Positions 17,159-25,800 of a stretch of 64,000 nt of DNA are shown here, piece by piece; position 1 is the first letter of the stretch, and each line of letters starts with the position of its first letter. Source of the DNA: GM7GCV1 sp965221105 (GTDB taxonomy: Bacteria > Pseudomonadota > Gammaproteobacteria > Pseudomonadales > GM7GCV1). The DNA lies in contig OZ244871.1 in assembly GCA_965221105.1 (NCBI GenBank), forward strand, positions 2,480,001 to 2,544,000. The letters run 5' to 3'. The notes beneath the pieces were generated by a model, which had not been told where the DNA came from, did not search any database, and worked only from the letters and a program-made list of their open reading frames with translations. A program made the position numbers and the translations under genes.

Positions 17159-18073
17159 TCAGTCTCCATCTGTATAGCGGCGATACTCTTCCCACAGTAT
17201 CTCGCGCTGGGCGGGATCCGGTTCATTGAGTGCGGCTTCGCGTATCTGGCGTGCAACAATGTCATCATCGGGGGAGGGTGGCGGTACATTGGCACTTTCC
17301 GCCACAGCCAGTTCGCCGTCGCCATCGGATGATGATCCGCCATCGGGGTGTTGCAGGGTTGGCAATTGAGCGCTGTTACCTCCGGCGGCAGCTGCTGGAC
17401 TGCTGCTTCGAGTGGTGGATCCATAGATTTCAAACTCACCAACGCCCGCGATGATTTCACGGCCGCCGGAATCGGCTGAACCATTGCTGCCGGCTCTGTT
17501 GCGCACATTTTCCTGCTCCCGCAGTATCTCTTCGTCGAAGGTTCCCATGGCTTCGTCGAGGGTTTTTTCCAGTTCCTCCAGATCGACTTCCTCGTGATCT
17601 CCTGCGCTGGCGGAAGCAGTCCTGGAATCTTCACCTGCCTCTTCAAAGCTCGGGTCTGGCTCCCAAGCGGGGATGTCATCCCCGCTAGAGCCGTCGCTCG
17701 CTGCATCAGATGCCCCGTCACCCTCGGCACCCGCTGTGCCGCCAGGGCCTGTGCCCTTTGGAAATCCGGGAACAGGAACGGGAATGCTGCCCCCCCGGGG
17801 GATCCTCGTGGAACCGCCAGTTGAGACCCCGCCAGGTGACCCCGCTCCAGGCAGGCCAGCATCGGGTCCGCCACCTCCCCCTGGAATAGGAGAACCGCCG
17901 CCGGGAAATCCGCCAGGAGGACTGCCGCCACCGCCTCCCGCGGACCCGCCTCCCGCGGACCCGCCTCCCGCGGACCCGCCTCCCGACGAACCATCTGAAG
18001 AACTCGTATTTGCACAACTGGCAAGAAGCCAGATTGTCAGACAGATCCAAGTCAGGTTTTTTATGCCAGTCAT
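17159..18073 (-). CDS. Gly/Ser-rich predicted lipoprotein
   Basis: This 304-aa protein has a signal peptide ending in the lipobox LASC (Cys about residue 20). A flexible linker of Gly, Ser and Ala (GGGSAGGGSAGGGSAGG) then passes into a Gly/Pro-rich zone up to ~120. The remainder is acidic and low-complexity, with one more ordered-looking helical segment (EVDLEELEKTLDEAMGTFDE). It is probably an extended, disordered tether on the outer or inner membrane. No enzymatic domain is visible. It lies 12 bp after the TPR/TonB-like gene. The linker is encoded by a 15-bp tandem repeat. Confidence 0.7.
   Translation of the reverse strand: MTGIKNLTWICLTIWLLASCANTSSSDGSSGGGSAGGGSAGGGSAGGGGGSPPGGFPGGGSPIPGGGGGPDAGLPGAGSPGGVSTGGSTRIPRGGSIPVPVPGFPKGTGPGGTAGAEGDGASDAASDGSSGDDIPAWEPDPSFEEAGEDSRTASASAGDHEEVDLEELEKTLDEAMGTFDEEILREQENVRNRAGSNGSADSGGREIIAGVGEFEIYGSTTRSSSPAAAAGGNSAQLPTLQHPDGGSSSDGDGELAVAESANVPPPSPDDDIVARQIREAALNEPDPAQREILWEEYRRYTDGD
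17931..17990. repeat. 15-bp tandem repeat encoding GGGSA
   Basis: Four copies of a CCGCCTCCCGCGGAC unit occur, the last one diverged. They encode the repeated GGGSA linker just after the lipobox cysteine. The unit length keeps the reading frame, so linker length could vary between strains. Confidence 0.85.
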
Positions 18074-18085
18074 TTCGTCCCCCTG

Positions 18086-19432
18086 CTATATATCGATCAA
18101 TACTGTTTGCCTGACGCCCTGTGTAGCGATGGGTTCCCCTCCCACAATAGCAGGTCTGTACATGCTCGATTTTACTGCCTTGATGGCTGCACGTTCAGCT
18201 CGTTTATTGATTGTTACAGCAGCCCCGTCCTCCTCTTGGGGTGCATCCGCTTGTGTTTTCATATGAGAAGGAATAACGGTGACTCTCGATGGGCTGCCCC
18301 ACTCATTGACGTTAAATTCGACCAGTACCCGTCGAGTTTCAACATCTCTTGCGGCAAACTCATTCGCTTGGAGGGTAAAATTTGGCAGCTGCTGGGGGTA
18401 ATTAAACGAAATCCTGACGGGATTGGAGTGTTCGAGAACAGAGGCAACGGAATAGGCTTCCGTATACATTTTTCGTGCGGAGTATCGCTTATCAAACAGT
18501 TGAGCCCAGTCTGCCTGAAGAAGCTGGGCTCGAACCATAATTTCAGGATCTCCTTCAAAGGCAGCAGATGCGATACTCCGTTCAATAAGCTTTCTTCCTC
18601 TTCGATAGGCGTTGTCTACCTGGACATTGATGATTTGAGGCTTCAGGCGACTATACTCAGCCTGGCGCTCCAAATCATCCTGTTTTCCGTGGGAGGCCAG
18701 AAGATAGTTCACCATTAACAACTGGCTGTACATGTCGTGGTCAAAGCCATGCCCCTCAGCTTGATCTATTGCGTAAGCTCTGGTGAGGGCCGAATGGGCG
18801 GTAGTGAGATGGAACATGGTTTTTTTGTCAGCTTCGAAATAGGCCGCTGCCAGATGCCAACGACCTACGCGCTCTAGGATGTCAGCCATGGCTGCGCTAT
18901 CTGGCGCGTAATTCTGGTGATACAACAGAAGTATCTTGTCGAGAAAATCCGCTGCACGATCTGCATCTCCGGTATCGCGATAGAGTTGATGGATGGCTTC
19001 CAGAATCGGGAGCTGGCTGAGAGAATCAAGCCCCGCATTAATTCGAGTCAGGTGGAGTGATCGTCGATAGGCCGCAAGAGCCTCAGAATGGTTGCCTTGA
19101 ATAACATGATAGCCGGCAAGCTCTAAGCTGAGTTCACCGAGGCTCGCATCATAGGCATCAACCTGATCTTCAAGACGCTTCAGTTTTTGCTGGGCTAAGC
19201 GCAGGTCCCGTTTGTTCTGTGCCTTCTGTTGTGAGCTGAGGGTGGAATTTTCGTTGTTTGGCTGCTCAGCAGATGGCACCGTGGAACCCGCGGGATACAT
19301 GGACTGCTCGGCAAACACCAAACAGCTCAGAACACATCCCATTAGAAGTACGATGCGGCCCAAGCCCGAGAATATGCGGCAGTGGAATATTCGTGCAGGT
19401 ACATGTGCCTGAATGTGAGATTGGCGATTCAT
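18086..19432 (-). CDS. Periplasmic TPR protein with TonB-like C-terminus
   Basis: This is a 448-aa protein with a signal peptide (about 1-42, ending CLVFA before EQSMYP). A helical middle carries TPR-like units (HSEALAAYRRSLHLTR, DADRAADFLDKILLLYHQ, GRWHLAAAYFEADKKT). The C-terminal ~90 residues (TRRVLVEFNVNEWGSPSRV, RAAIKAVKSSMYRPAIVGGE, GVRQTVLID) match the pattern of TonB C-terminal domains. It lacks the TonB membrane anchor, since its hydrophobic stretch looks cleavable. It is the first gene of the minus-strand set, and an IS66-type element begins only 34 bp upstream of its start, so its native promoter may be displaced. Confidence 0.8.
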   Translation of the reverse strand: MNRQSHIQAHVPARIFHCRIFSGLGRIVLLMGCVLSCLVFAEQSMYPAGSTVPSAEQPNNENSTLSSQQKAQNKRDLRLAQQKLKRLEDQVDAYDASLGELSLELAGYHVIQGNHSEALAAYRRSLHLTRINAGLDSLSQLPILEAIHQLYRDTGDADRAADFLDKILLLYHQNYAPDSAAMADILERVGRWHLAAAYFEADKKTMFHLTTAHSALTRAYAIDQAEGHGFDHDMYSQLLMVNYLLASHGKQDDLERQAEYSRLKPQIINVQVDNAYRRGRKLIERSIASAAFEGDPEIMVRAQLLQADWAQLFDKRYSARKMYTEAYSVASVLEHSNPVRISFNYPQQLPNFTLQANEFAARDVETRRVLVEFNVNEWGSPSRVTVIPSHMKTQADAPQEEDGAAVTINKRAERAAIKAVKSSMYRPAIVGGEPIATQGVRQTVLIDI

Positions 19433-19466
19433 GAGCGCTTGGAGTCCAATCGTATATAGATGTTCC

Positions 19467-20332
19467 GTAACTACTCACCCCCCTTGACGTCATAGGAAGG
19501 CGATTCTATGATGTGTGCGTTTCATTATTGCACAGGGTCATGGGCAACGCATATTTCAGTTCCAAGGCGACGGCGGGGGTGTGTCAGGCGCTGATCGCGC
19601 CGAATGCCGCGCCTGCGGTCGCGGCCGAGATCACGACCTGCCCGCACTGCCGAGCCGAGAGTCGGGGCTCCTTCCCGGACGATATGCCGGGACCGCTGCA
19701 GTACGGCCACGGCATCCTGGCCTTCGCCACGCATCTCATGGCCGCGCAGATGGTGCCGGGGGCCTGAGGGTGACGTTCGTCCACCGAAGGCGCAGTCACG
19801 CCGCCATCGACGACCTGAGTGTCATCCCCCGCTCTGGTGGCGTCCTGGTCCACGACCGCTGGGCCACCTCCTGAGCGGAACCTGCCGCAGGGTCAGTGAA
19901 CTTGATGCCAAGGCTCTCGACGAGGCAGCCTTCACGGCCGTGCGTGCGCGCTCCCGGACCATCCTCACCCAGGCCACAGGGGAACAAGCCCCCCGCCCGC
20001 CTCGACGGACAGCGCGGGCGCATCGCCAAGTCCGATGCCGAGAACCTCCACGAGGCGCTGACCCAGTACGACACCGAGGTGCTGCGCACCGCCGCGACCC
20101 CGACACCCCGTTCACCAACACCCGCGCCGAGCGCGATATCCGCATGGCCAAGGTCAAGCAGAAGGTCTCCGGCTGCTTCCGAACCCTCCGCCACGCCGAG
20201 GCCCACTGCCGAATCTCCAGCTCCCTCCGGTCCATGGCCCACCAGGGCACCAACCCGCTGACCGCCATCCAGATCGCCCTCAACGGCACCGCCGCCGACA
20301 TGATCAGGCAGGAGAAGGGGGCGAGTAGTTAC
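19467..20332 (+). mobile_element. IS66-type element, transposase decayed
   Basis: This 866-bp element is bounded by inverted ends GTAACTACTCACCCCC and GGGGGCGAGTAGTTAC; GTAA-type ends are usual for IS66. The plus strand carries pieces of an IS66 transposase in shifted frames. The clearest is the C-terminal part (FTNTRAERDIRM with the final catalytic Glu, then KVKQKVSGCFRTLRHAEAHC and HQGTNPLTAIQIALNG). It is clearly more GC-rich than its surroundings. No 8-bp target duplication was seen. At least two frame changes and a much shortened coding region mean it cannot transpose by itself. Confidence 0.8.
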
Positions 20333-20337
20333 ACTAA

Positions 20338-20502
20338 CTCTTAAAAGCCAGAGGGCTGGCGATCTTCGGCGGTATAGCCTGTGGCACGGATGAAGCTCGG
20401 CACATGCTGGATTTTTGTTGTGAGCACAACATGGTGGCTGACACCGACATGGCTGACACCGATATGGCGGATATCGAGGAGACTGATACTACATTTGGGT
20501 AA
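20338..20502 (+). pseudogene. Zinc alcohol dehydrogenase C-terminal remnant
   Basis: The frame reads GGIACGTDEARHMLDFCCEH and NMVAD, matching the end of NAD(P)-dependent zinc alcohol dehydrogenases (usual pattern: ETQEMLDFCAEHNIVADVEMI). It starts at the right end of the IS66-type element, and the final residues are replaced by a repeated ADTDM unit. The rest of the gene is missing. Confidence 0.6.
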
Positions 20503-20639
20503 ATAGAAAAACGATCGATCAGTGTCGACTCTGCAGTTGATATGTCATCTCTGGAACGATAATCTAATCTTCGGTCACCGGATTCGACACAATCTGCACG
20601 AAAAAATATGAAATCTGTCTGTAATTGCGAGGTATTGCG

Positions 20640-20999
20640 ATGACGTATGTGGAAGTATGTGATGAAAACGAGATATCTGTTGGCAGCTCAAAACCCTTTC
20701 AGCATGAGGGGGAAAAGATCCTGGTCTTCAGGCTTGAAGACGGTTTTTATGCAACCCAGAGTAAGTGTACTCATTTATTCGCGCCTCTGAAAAATGGCGC
20801 AATAGTTGAAGGCTGTCGAATCAAGTGTCCCTTTCATCGGGCTGAATTTGATATCAGAACAGGTGAGGTGGGCAAGTGGGCAAATTTCCCCAGGGGTATT
20901 GAACTGATCAATACCATCAGGAAGGAAAAAGCGCTGAAGACGTATAGGGTTTTCGTTGAGGAAGGCAAGGTTCAAGTCGACATGACTCCAGCCAGCTAG
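20640..20999 (+). CDS. Rieske-type [2Fe-2S] ferredoxin
   Basis: This 119-aa protein is a single Rieske domain. The cluster ligands are CTHLFAPL (Cys and His, about residues 43-45) and CPFHRAEFD (Cys and His, about 61-64), the spacing of soluble dioxygenase-type Rieske ferredoxins. It should pass electrons to a Rieske oxygenase or a similar enzyme, but none is encoded in the window. The ATG at 20640 follows GAGG by a good distance and is preferred to the TTG at 20625. Neighbours are an alcohol-dehydrogenase remnant and a short-chain dehydrogenase, which suggests the ruins of a catabolic cluster. Confidence 0.88.
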   Translation: MTYVEVCDENEISVGSSKPFQHEGEKILVFRLEDGFYATQSKCTHLFAPLKNGAIVEGCRIKCPFHRAEFDIRTGEVGKWANFPRGIELINTIRKEKALKTYRVFVEEGKVQVDMTPAS

Positions 21000-22002
21000 C
21001 TGCTGATCTCAGCAGCCCATGCACAACCGAATGGCTTGACCGGCCATTCATTCTGCAAAACGAGTTCTGCTCCCACCGGCGGGGCCTGTGCTCGTCGCCG
21101 CATGCAGGCTTTGGCGGACTGTTGCAAAAATACTTTTTTCGTTGCCAACAGGTATTTCAAGGTATTCGCTCAGAGGCTGATTCTTGCGGTTCATGAATGT
21201 ATCTGCCAGCTACCATAACTGCCATAGGGATGATGGCGTCTTGTAGGGTGCTGCATTCTCGATATTGATGAGTATACAGACTGGTATCAGCGGATTCAGG
21301 GTACGCTCAACGTATCGCCGGAAAAGCAGCGCCAGCAATCTCCACTGAATACGCTGCTCGTGGATTTGGTCAAGATTATAAATTTGCAAAATTATAATCT
21401 TTCATCGGATGGATATTCCCGGAAGTTGTGAGTGGAGCTATTTCGAAATTGTATGCATTGTTTCATTCAGGAACAGAGTAACTGTTCGGACACATGTGCT
21501 GCACCGGTGTTAAGATGTGCCCCTTTCTGTTGCCGTTTTGCAGGACGTGTCCCGACAATCGGCCTGTACGGCAGGCCTGCAGGCAATCTCCATAGGCTCC
21601 CGGGCCATTGTGCATCTAGGATATGGGGGATTCAAGTGCACTGTGCCAACAGTAACACAGGCCTTTCGCCGCATGTGTGGACCCCTGTGTCCTAAGCTGG
21701 CTGAAGTTGGCGAACGTCTGGTGGCTATCCGTGCGTACTATGCCAGCGACCCGGTGGCCGTCTGCATCGGCAACCCTTCGGCATTTGACTCTCGCGGGCA
21801 TCATCTGAAACGGAGGTTTCCCGGCATGCTCTGCACCGGAATGAAACCGGTGCCCCCCCGAGCTTCTGAACCGTTCAGCACGATGGCCTGGATGTGCGGT
21901 GTGTCTTTAGAAGTTGAAAGAGTGCCGGGGTAGTTTCCGGGCGGAAATTCGTTCCGACAGGATTCCGGGTGGCCGTCCTGACGAGTACCGGGTATAAGTT
22001 AT
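21000..22002. other. Decayed stretch with one unassigned frame
   Basis: A plus-strand frame at 21517-21933 (138 codons, with IVHLGYGGFKCTVPTVTQAF and YYASDPVAVCIGNPSAFD) looks protein-like, but I cannot assign it and its end is Pro/Arg-rich. Another frame near 21265-21431 ends in NYNLSSDGYSRKL and may be the tail of a lost gene. Around 21928-21949 is the string GGGTAGTTTCCGGGCGG, nearly repeated at 23550-23566. Confidence 0.35.
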
Positions 22003-22788
22003 ATGACGCAGAATCTGTTTGATCTTTCGGGGAAGAAAGTCCTGGTTACGGGCGGGAACGGCGGGATTGGCCTGGGTATGGCCGATGCACTTGCCAGGGC
22101 AGGTGCGACCCTGGCCATCTGGGGGCGGAATGCACACAAGAATGCCGCTGCCGCAAGCCGGATTGCGGCGTTCGGGGGCGATATCCGTACCGCCGTGGTC
22201 GATGTCTCCGACCGACGGGCAATTGTGGACGCCATGGAAAATTGTGTCGCCGACCTGGGAGGCCTGGATGCCGTGATCGCCAACGCCGGCACTTCCACGG
22301 CGGCACGCTCTTTTATTGATATCAGCGACGACGACTACGACAGGGTTCTGGCCGTAAATCTGGATGGGCTGGCATTTACGCTGCGCGAGGCGGCTAAACA
22401 TATGGTTCAGCAGTATGAGCGCGATGCAGCATTTAAAGGATCGCTGATTGCGGTATCCAGTCTCGGCGCAATTAAAGGTATTCCAGCCAATCAGCACTAT
22501 GCCGCTTCCAAGGGAGCAGCTGTTTCGGTCACCTTATCCTGCGCGGTTGAATATGCCCGCTACGGTATCCGGGCCAATGCCATTTTGCCGGGGTTCACTT
22601 ATACGGACATGACCAGTGGATACCTCGGCAGTGCCAAAACGGCTGAGAAGGTGCTTCCGCGGATCCCCGCCCGGCGCTGGGGAAAACCGGAGGACTTTGG
22701 TGGTGTCGCGGTATATCTGGTGTCGGACGCCTCAGAATACCAGACCGGGTCAACCCTTATAATTGACGGGGGCTATTCTATTTTCTAG
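22003..22788 (+). CDS. Short-chain dehydrogenase/reductase (SDR)
   Basis: This 261-aa classical SDR has the Rossmann motif TGGNGGIGLG (near 17-26), the NAG motif in VIANAG (about 92), Ser in SLIAVSSLGA (about 150), and the catalytic Tyr-Lys pair in YAASK (about 166-170). The end GSTLIIDGGYSIF is typical of the 3-oxoacyl-ACP reductase or glucose-dehydrogenase-like group. Substrate cannot be told from sequence. Asp or Arg choice after the second strand (IWGRNAHK) favours NADP(H). No operon partner is close. Confidence 0.9.
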   Translation: MTQNLFDLSGKKVLVTGGNGGIGLGMADALARAGATLAIWGRNAHKNAAAASRIAAFGGDIRTAVVDVSDRRAIVDAMENCVADLGGLDAVIANAGTSTAARSFIDISDDDYDRVLAVNLDGLAFTLREAAKHMVQQYERDAAFKGSLIAVSSLGAIKGIPANQHYAASKGAAVSVTLSCAVEYARYGIRANAILPGFTYTDMTSGYLGSAKTAEKVLPRIPARRWGKPEDFGGVAVYLVSDASEYQTGSTLIIDGGYSIF

Positions 22789-22872
22789 TTGCCCACTTCG
22801 AGAGAATTGATGACCGCGGAGCGCAACACATGATTGCCAAAACGGTTGTGGCTGACGGACGAGGCTGAATGG

Positions 22873-23079
22873 ATGAACACATTACTGCTGCCCTCCGGCT
22901 GCAGGATGGTCCCCAAATTGATATTCGTCCTCATCATCGTGTTTATCACTCTGGTCTGTCTCATGGAAAGTCAGGTTGTGGTGGAGGGTTTTGATGAGAT
23001 GGGATGCTCGGCCTATCTTCTGACGATTCTGGCCATTGGTTACGGGCTCGGTGTTCCGGGTATTGTGCAAGCCGGGTAG
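22873..23079 (+). CDS. Small membrane protein, possibly truncated
   Basis: This 68-aa frame has two predicted membrane helices (MVPKLIFVLIIVFITLVCLM and YLLTILAIGYGLGVPGIV) separated by a short polar loop (ESQVVVEGFDEMGCSA). I do not recognise it. DNA after the stop keeps some coding character in other frames, so it may be the 5' end of a broken longer membrane-protein gene. It lies in the decayed zone between the SDR gene and an IS1634-type remnant. Confidence 0.35.
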   Translation: MNTLLLPSGCRMVPKLIFVLIIVFITLVCLMESQVVVEGFDEMGCSAYLLTILAIGYGLGVPGIVQAG

Positions 23080-23304
23080 CCAAGGCTGCGGGATGGGGCC
23101 TATGCGAGCTACACCTTCGTTTTTCTGAGCTCCATTGGTTCTGATCTTTTGCTTGGGATCCTCTATGCTGAACTTCCCCCCAATTTTTCGCTCAATGTGT
23201 CAAGTGGTTGATTCGCATGGGGATTCTGTGTATGTGAGACTGATTATTGTTCCCAGGTAGTTGATAATACATGTGTTGCTTTTATTGCATGCGTTGCCAT
23301 TCCC

Positions 23305-23514
23305 ATGTACATAGAAACGGTCCCCAATCGCACCTCCCCACCCGCCATCCTCCTGCGTGAAGGCTGGCGCGAGGACGGCACGGTCAAGAAACGCACCCTG
23401 GCCAATCTCTCCAAGTGGCCCCCCGCCCTGGCGCTTCAGCAGGCCGCGTTGTTCAGGTTTGCGCCCCGATCCGGCAAACCCGCAAGCCAGATTATTGGTT
23501 GCAACAGAGGGTAA
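23305..23514 (+). pseudogene. IS1634-type transposase, N-terminal remnant
   Basis: The frame MYIETVPNRTSPPAILLREG, then KKRTLANLSKWPPALAL, matches the N-terminus of IS1634-family transposases (usual start: MYIEVVPNRNSPPAILLRES). It covers only ~55 family-like codons before the match is lost and a stop appears at 23514. The rest of the transposase is absent, and a TnpB gene lies shortly downstream. It shows no catalytic DDE residues. Confidence 0.75.
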
Positions 23515-23696
23515 AGGAAGAACAACCCATGGGGGGGCGGAACACCTCGGGTAGTTTCGGGCGGGAATTATATACGTGACAGCCACAGCTATGATTCCCA
23601 TTCTATACCTGTTGCACCAGTGCCCAGATGATATTAAGGTGCGTGAATAGCTGCTGGAACCAGCTACCCCAAACGCTAGTTGGAGCGACCACACCG

Positions 23697-24842
23697 ATGC
23701 GGATTATACGCACTCACAGTCAACAGGCACAAGTTTCCACCGCAACGCATCAGCGGCTGAACAGATTCCTGTATCTCTCTCGCCAACTGTACAACGCTGC
23801 CCTTGATGAGCGCATCAATGCGTATCGGAAGGCGGGCGTGTCTATCAGCTACTACGATCAATGTACGTCATTCACGGCTCTTCGCCATGATGATCCTGAA
23901 ATTGAGAGGTATGGGGTGCTGCCGTTCCGGTCTGTCCTGAACAGACTGGATAGATCATTCAAGCGATTCTTCAAGCAGGGTGGCTTTCCGAGATTCAAGG
24001 GCAGGCACCGGGGCATCCGGTCATTTGAAACATCCAGTTTTCGTCTCTTCGCGTCTGGCACGAGGCATGCCGTACAGATCAAGGGCTTTGGCAGGTTCAT
24101 TGTGAAGGCGGTGCCGGAGGGTGAGATCACGCTGGTTCGGATTGTGAAGACACCTGTCCGGGTGATGGTTCAATTCGTCTGTGAGCAGGAGCGGGAGGTA
24201 TCGGTTGATCAGTCTCCCGTCGTCGGTATTGATGTTGGCGTGAAGGCACGGGCTACCCTCTCGACTGGCGAGTCGGTGCCGAAGGTGGCCATCAATCGGG
24301 AACGCTCCACGCGGCTGCAACGCCGCCTCAGCACAGCCAAGAAGGGAAGCCATAACCGATACAAGAAAAAGCAATCGCTTGCCAAAGAGGCGTACAGGGT
24401 GGCAGAGAGGCAACGGAACGCTGTACATAGAACGACTACAGATTTGGTGAAGCGACAGAGACACTTCGCTGTTGAAGACCTGAAGATCAAGAACATGACT
24501 GCCCATGGTGGCAATCACAAGCGGGGGTTGAACCGATCAATCCTGGAGCAACAATGGGGAACCTTTATCCAACAATTGACCTACACGGCTGAGAGTGCCG
24601 GTGGTTCAGTAGTGAAGGTGAACCCCAGAAACACGTCAAAGACCTGTTCCGGGTGTGGTTCAGTCCATGAATCACTGACCCTGAAGGACAGGGTCTTTGA
24701 GTGTGAACAGTGCGGCTTGAGTCTCGATAGGGACCTGAACGCCGCACGCAACATCAGGGAGCGTGGCTCGTCGGGCGGGAAATTACCCGATATGCGGCCT
24801 GATGGTGAATTGATCGGCGGGAGTACCCGTCGTGCCGCATAG
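23697..24842 (+). CDS. tnpB: TnpB RNA-guided nuclease (IS200/IS605 OrfB)
   Basis: This complete 381-aa TnpB has an N-terminal helix-turn-helix (QQAQVSTATHQRLNRFLYLS) and a wedge domain. The RuvC residues are Asp in VVGIDVGVKA, Glu in HFAVEDLKI and Asp in LDRDLNAARN, and the zinc ribbon is CSGCG...CEQCG. All catalytic and zinc residues are intact. TnpB is a programmable nuclease guided by an RNA derived from the element's right end; it helps keep the element in place. No TnpA gene is nearby, so the element would depend on a transposase supplied elsewhere. The guide-RNA scaffold should overlap the gene's 3' end (about 24700-24880). ATG 23697 fits family N-termini better than 23628. Confidence 0.92.
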   Translation: MRIIRTHSQQAQVSTATHQRLNRFLYLSRQLYNAALDERINAYRKAGVSISYYDQCTSFTALRHDDPEIERYGVLPFRSVLNRLDRSFKRFFKQGGFPRFKGRHRGIRSFETSSFRLFASGTRHAVQIKGFGRFIVKAVPEGEITLVRIVKTPVRVMVQFVCEQEREVSVDQSPVVGIDVGVKARATLSTGESVPKVAINRERSTRLQRRLSTAKKGSHNRYKKKQSLAKEAYRVAERQRNAVHRTTTDLVKRQRHFAVEDLKIKNMTAHGGNHKRGLNRSILEQQWGTFIQQLTYTAESAGGSVVKVNPRNTSKTCSGCGSVHESLTLKDRVFECEQCGLSLDRDLNAARNIRERGSSGGKLPDMRPDGELIGGSTRRAA

Positions 24843-24883
24843 AACAGTATGCTTGGGGCAACAAGTATATAATTCCCTATCCA

Positions 24884-25456
24884 ATGAATACATCCTGGCT
24901 GAGAATTCTGGTCATCGCACTCTCATTGGCTCTTGTGAGCTGTTCCAGTGCGCCACCAGACAATCCCAATGATATCTGCAGCATTTTCAAGCAGAAGCGG
25001 GGCTGGAAAAAGGATGCCCAGCGAGCTGAGCGCCGCTGGGGGTCGCCTGTTCCCGTTATGATGGCTATCATGAAGCAGGAGTCCTCCTTTGTGGACGATG
25101 CCAGGCCGGGAAGGGTGAAATTTCTGGGCATTCCGTTATGGCGGAAAAGCAGTGCCTACGGATACTCTCAGGCCAAGGATGGCACCTGGCGCTGGTACGA
25201 ACGGAGCGTCGGTCGAAACGCAGACCGTGACGACTTTGACGATGCCATTGATTTTATCGGCTGGTACAACTTACAGAGTCAGCGGGCAAACGGTATCGGC
25301 AAGCAGGATGCCTACTCTCTCTACCTTGCGTACCATGAGGGACACGGTGGATACAGAAGCGGCAGCTACAGGAAGAAAAGGTGGCTGCTCCAGGTGGCCA
25401 CCAAAGTGCGTGATCAGGCTGCCCGCTACAGTCAACAGTATCAGAACTGCTCCTAA
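24884..25456 (+). CDS. Lytic transglycosylase-like lipoprotein
   Basis: This 190-aa protein has a signal peptide ending in a lipobox (LVSC, Cys about residue 20), so it is likely membrane-attached. The body resembles SLT-type lysozyme-fold transglycosylases: the catalytic Glu is in MAIMKQESSF, then GYSQAKDGTWRWY and a later YHEGHGGY segment. It probably trims peptidoglycan. The start lies 41 bp after the tnpB stop, so the transposon right end probably covers its promoter. A small two-helix membrane protein gene follows 98 bp later. Confidence 0.8.
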   Translation: MNTSWLRILVIALSLALVSCSSAPPDNPNDICSIFKQKRGWKKDAQRAERRWGSPVPVMMAIMKQESSFVDDARPGRVKFLGIPLWRKSSAYGYSQAKDGTWRWYERSVGRNADRDDFDDAIDFIGWYNLQSQRANGIGKQDAYSLYLAYHEGHGGYRSGSYRKKRWLLQVATKVRDQAARYSQQYQNCS

Positions 25457-25554
25457 AGCCCAGCGAATTTGAACTGACAGTGCCACACTGGCCCGGTGAT
25501 GCTTCGAACCTGGATATGGCTGATCAGGAAACCGATTGAAAGGATTGGGGTCTG

Positions 25555-25800
25555 ATGTTTTGGCGCAGGACCAGACCTGAACACCGTCTGCGGAATGTGG
25601 CCCTGCGTTCAATATTCATGGCGGGCTGCCTGTCGGCATTTGTCATCTTTGGCTGGGGTATCCAGATTGGATTGGTGCTCGAACTGATTCTGCTTCTTGT
25701 ACTGGTCGTGGTTGCCATGGCAGTGCCGGCTGTGCTGCTCGTGGCGTTGCTGAAATTGGGTTTTCGCAGTTTGAAGAGGTTACAGAGTGAAGATAAATAG
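25555..25800 (+). CDS. Small two-helix membrane protein
   Basis: This 81-aa protein has two predicted membrane helices (SIFMAGCLSAFVIFGWGI and ELILLLVLVVVAMAVPAVLL), a basic N-terminus and a basic C-terminal tail. No family was recognised. Its stop lies 14 bp inside the coding region of the M16 protease gene, so the two are probably translationally coupled. It may anchor or assist the exported protease. Confidence 0.55.
   Translation: MFWRRTRPEHRLRNVALRSIFMAGCLSAFVIFGWGIQIGLVLELILLLVLVVVAMAVPAVLLVALLKLGFRSLKRLQSEDK

Noticed and set aside
18086..19432. Calling this gene a true TonB
   Set aside because: It has a cleavable signal and TPR part, not the anchored, Pro-rich TonB; only the C-terminal domain is TonB-like.
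19822..20301. Long minus-strand frames across the IS66-type element
   Set aside because: The GC-rich sequence opens many frames; only the plus strand matches a transposase.
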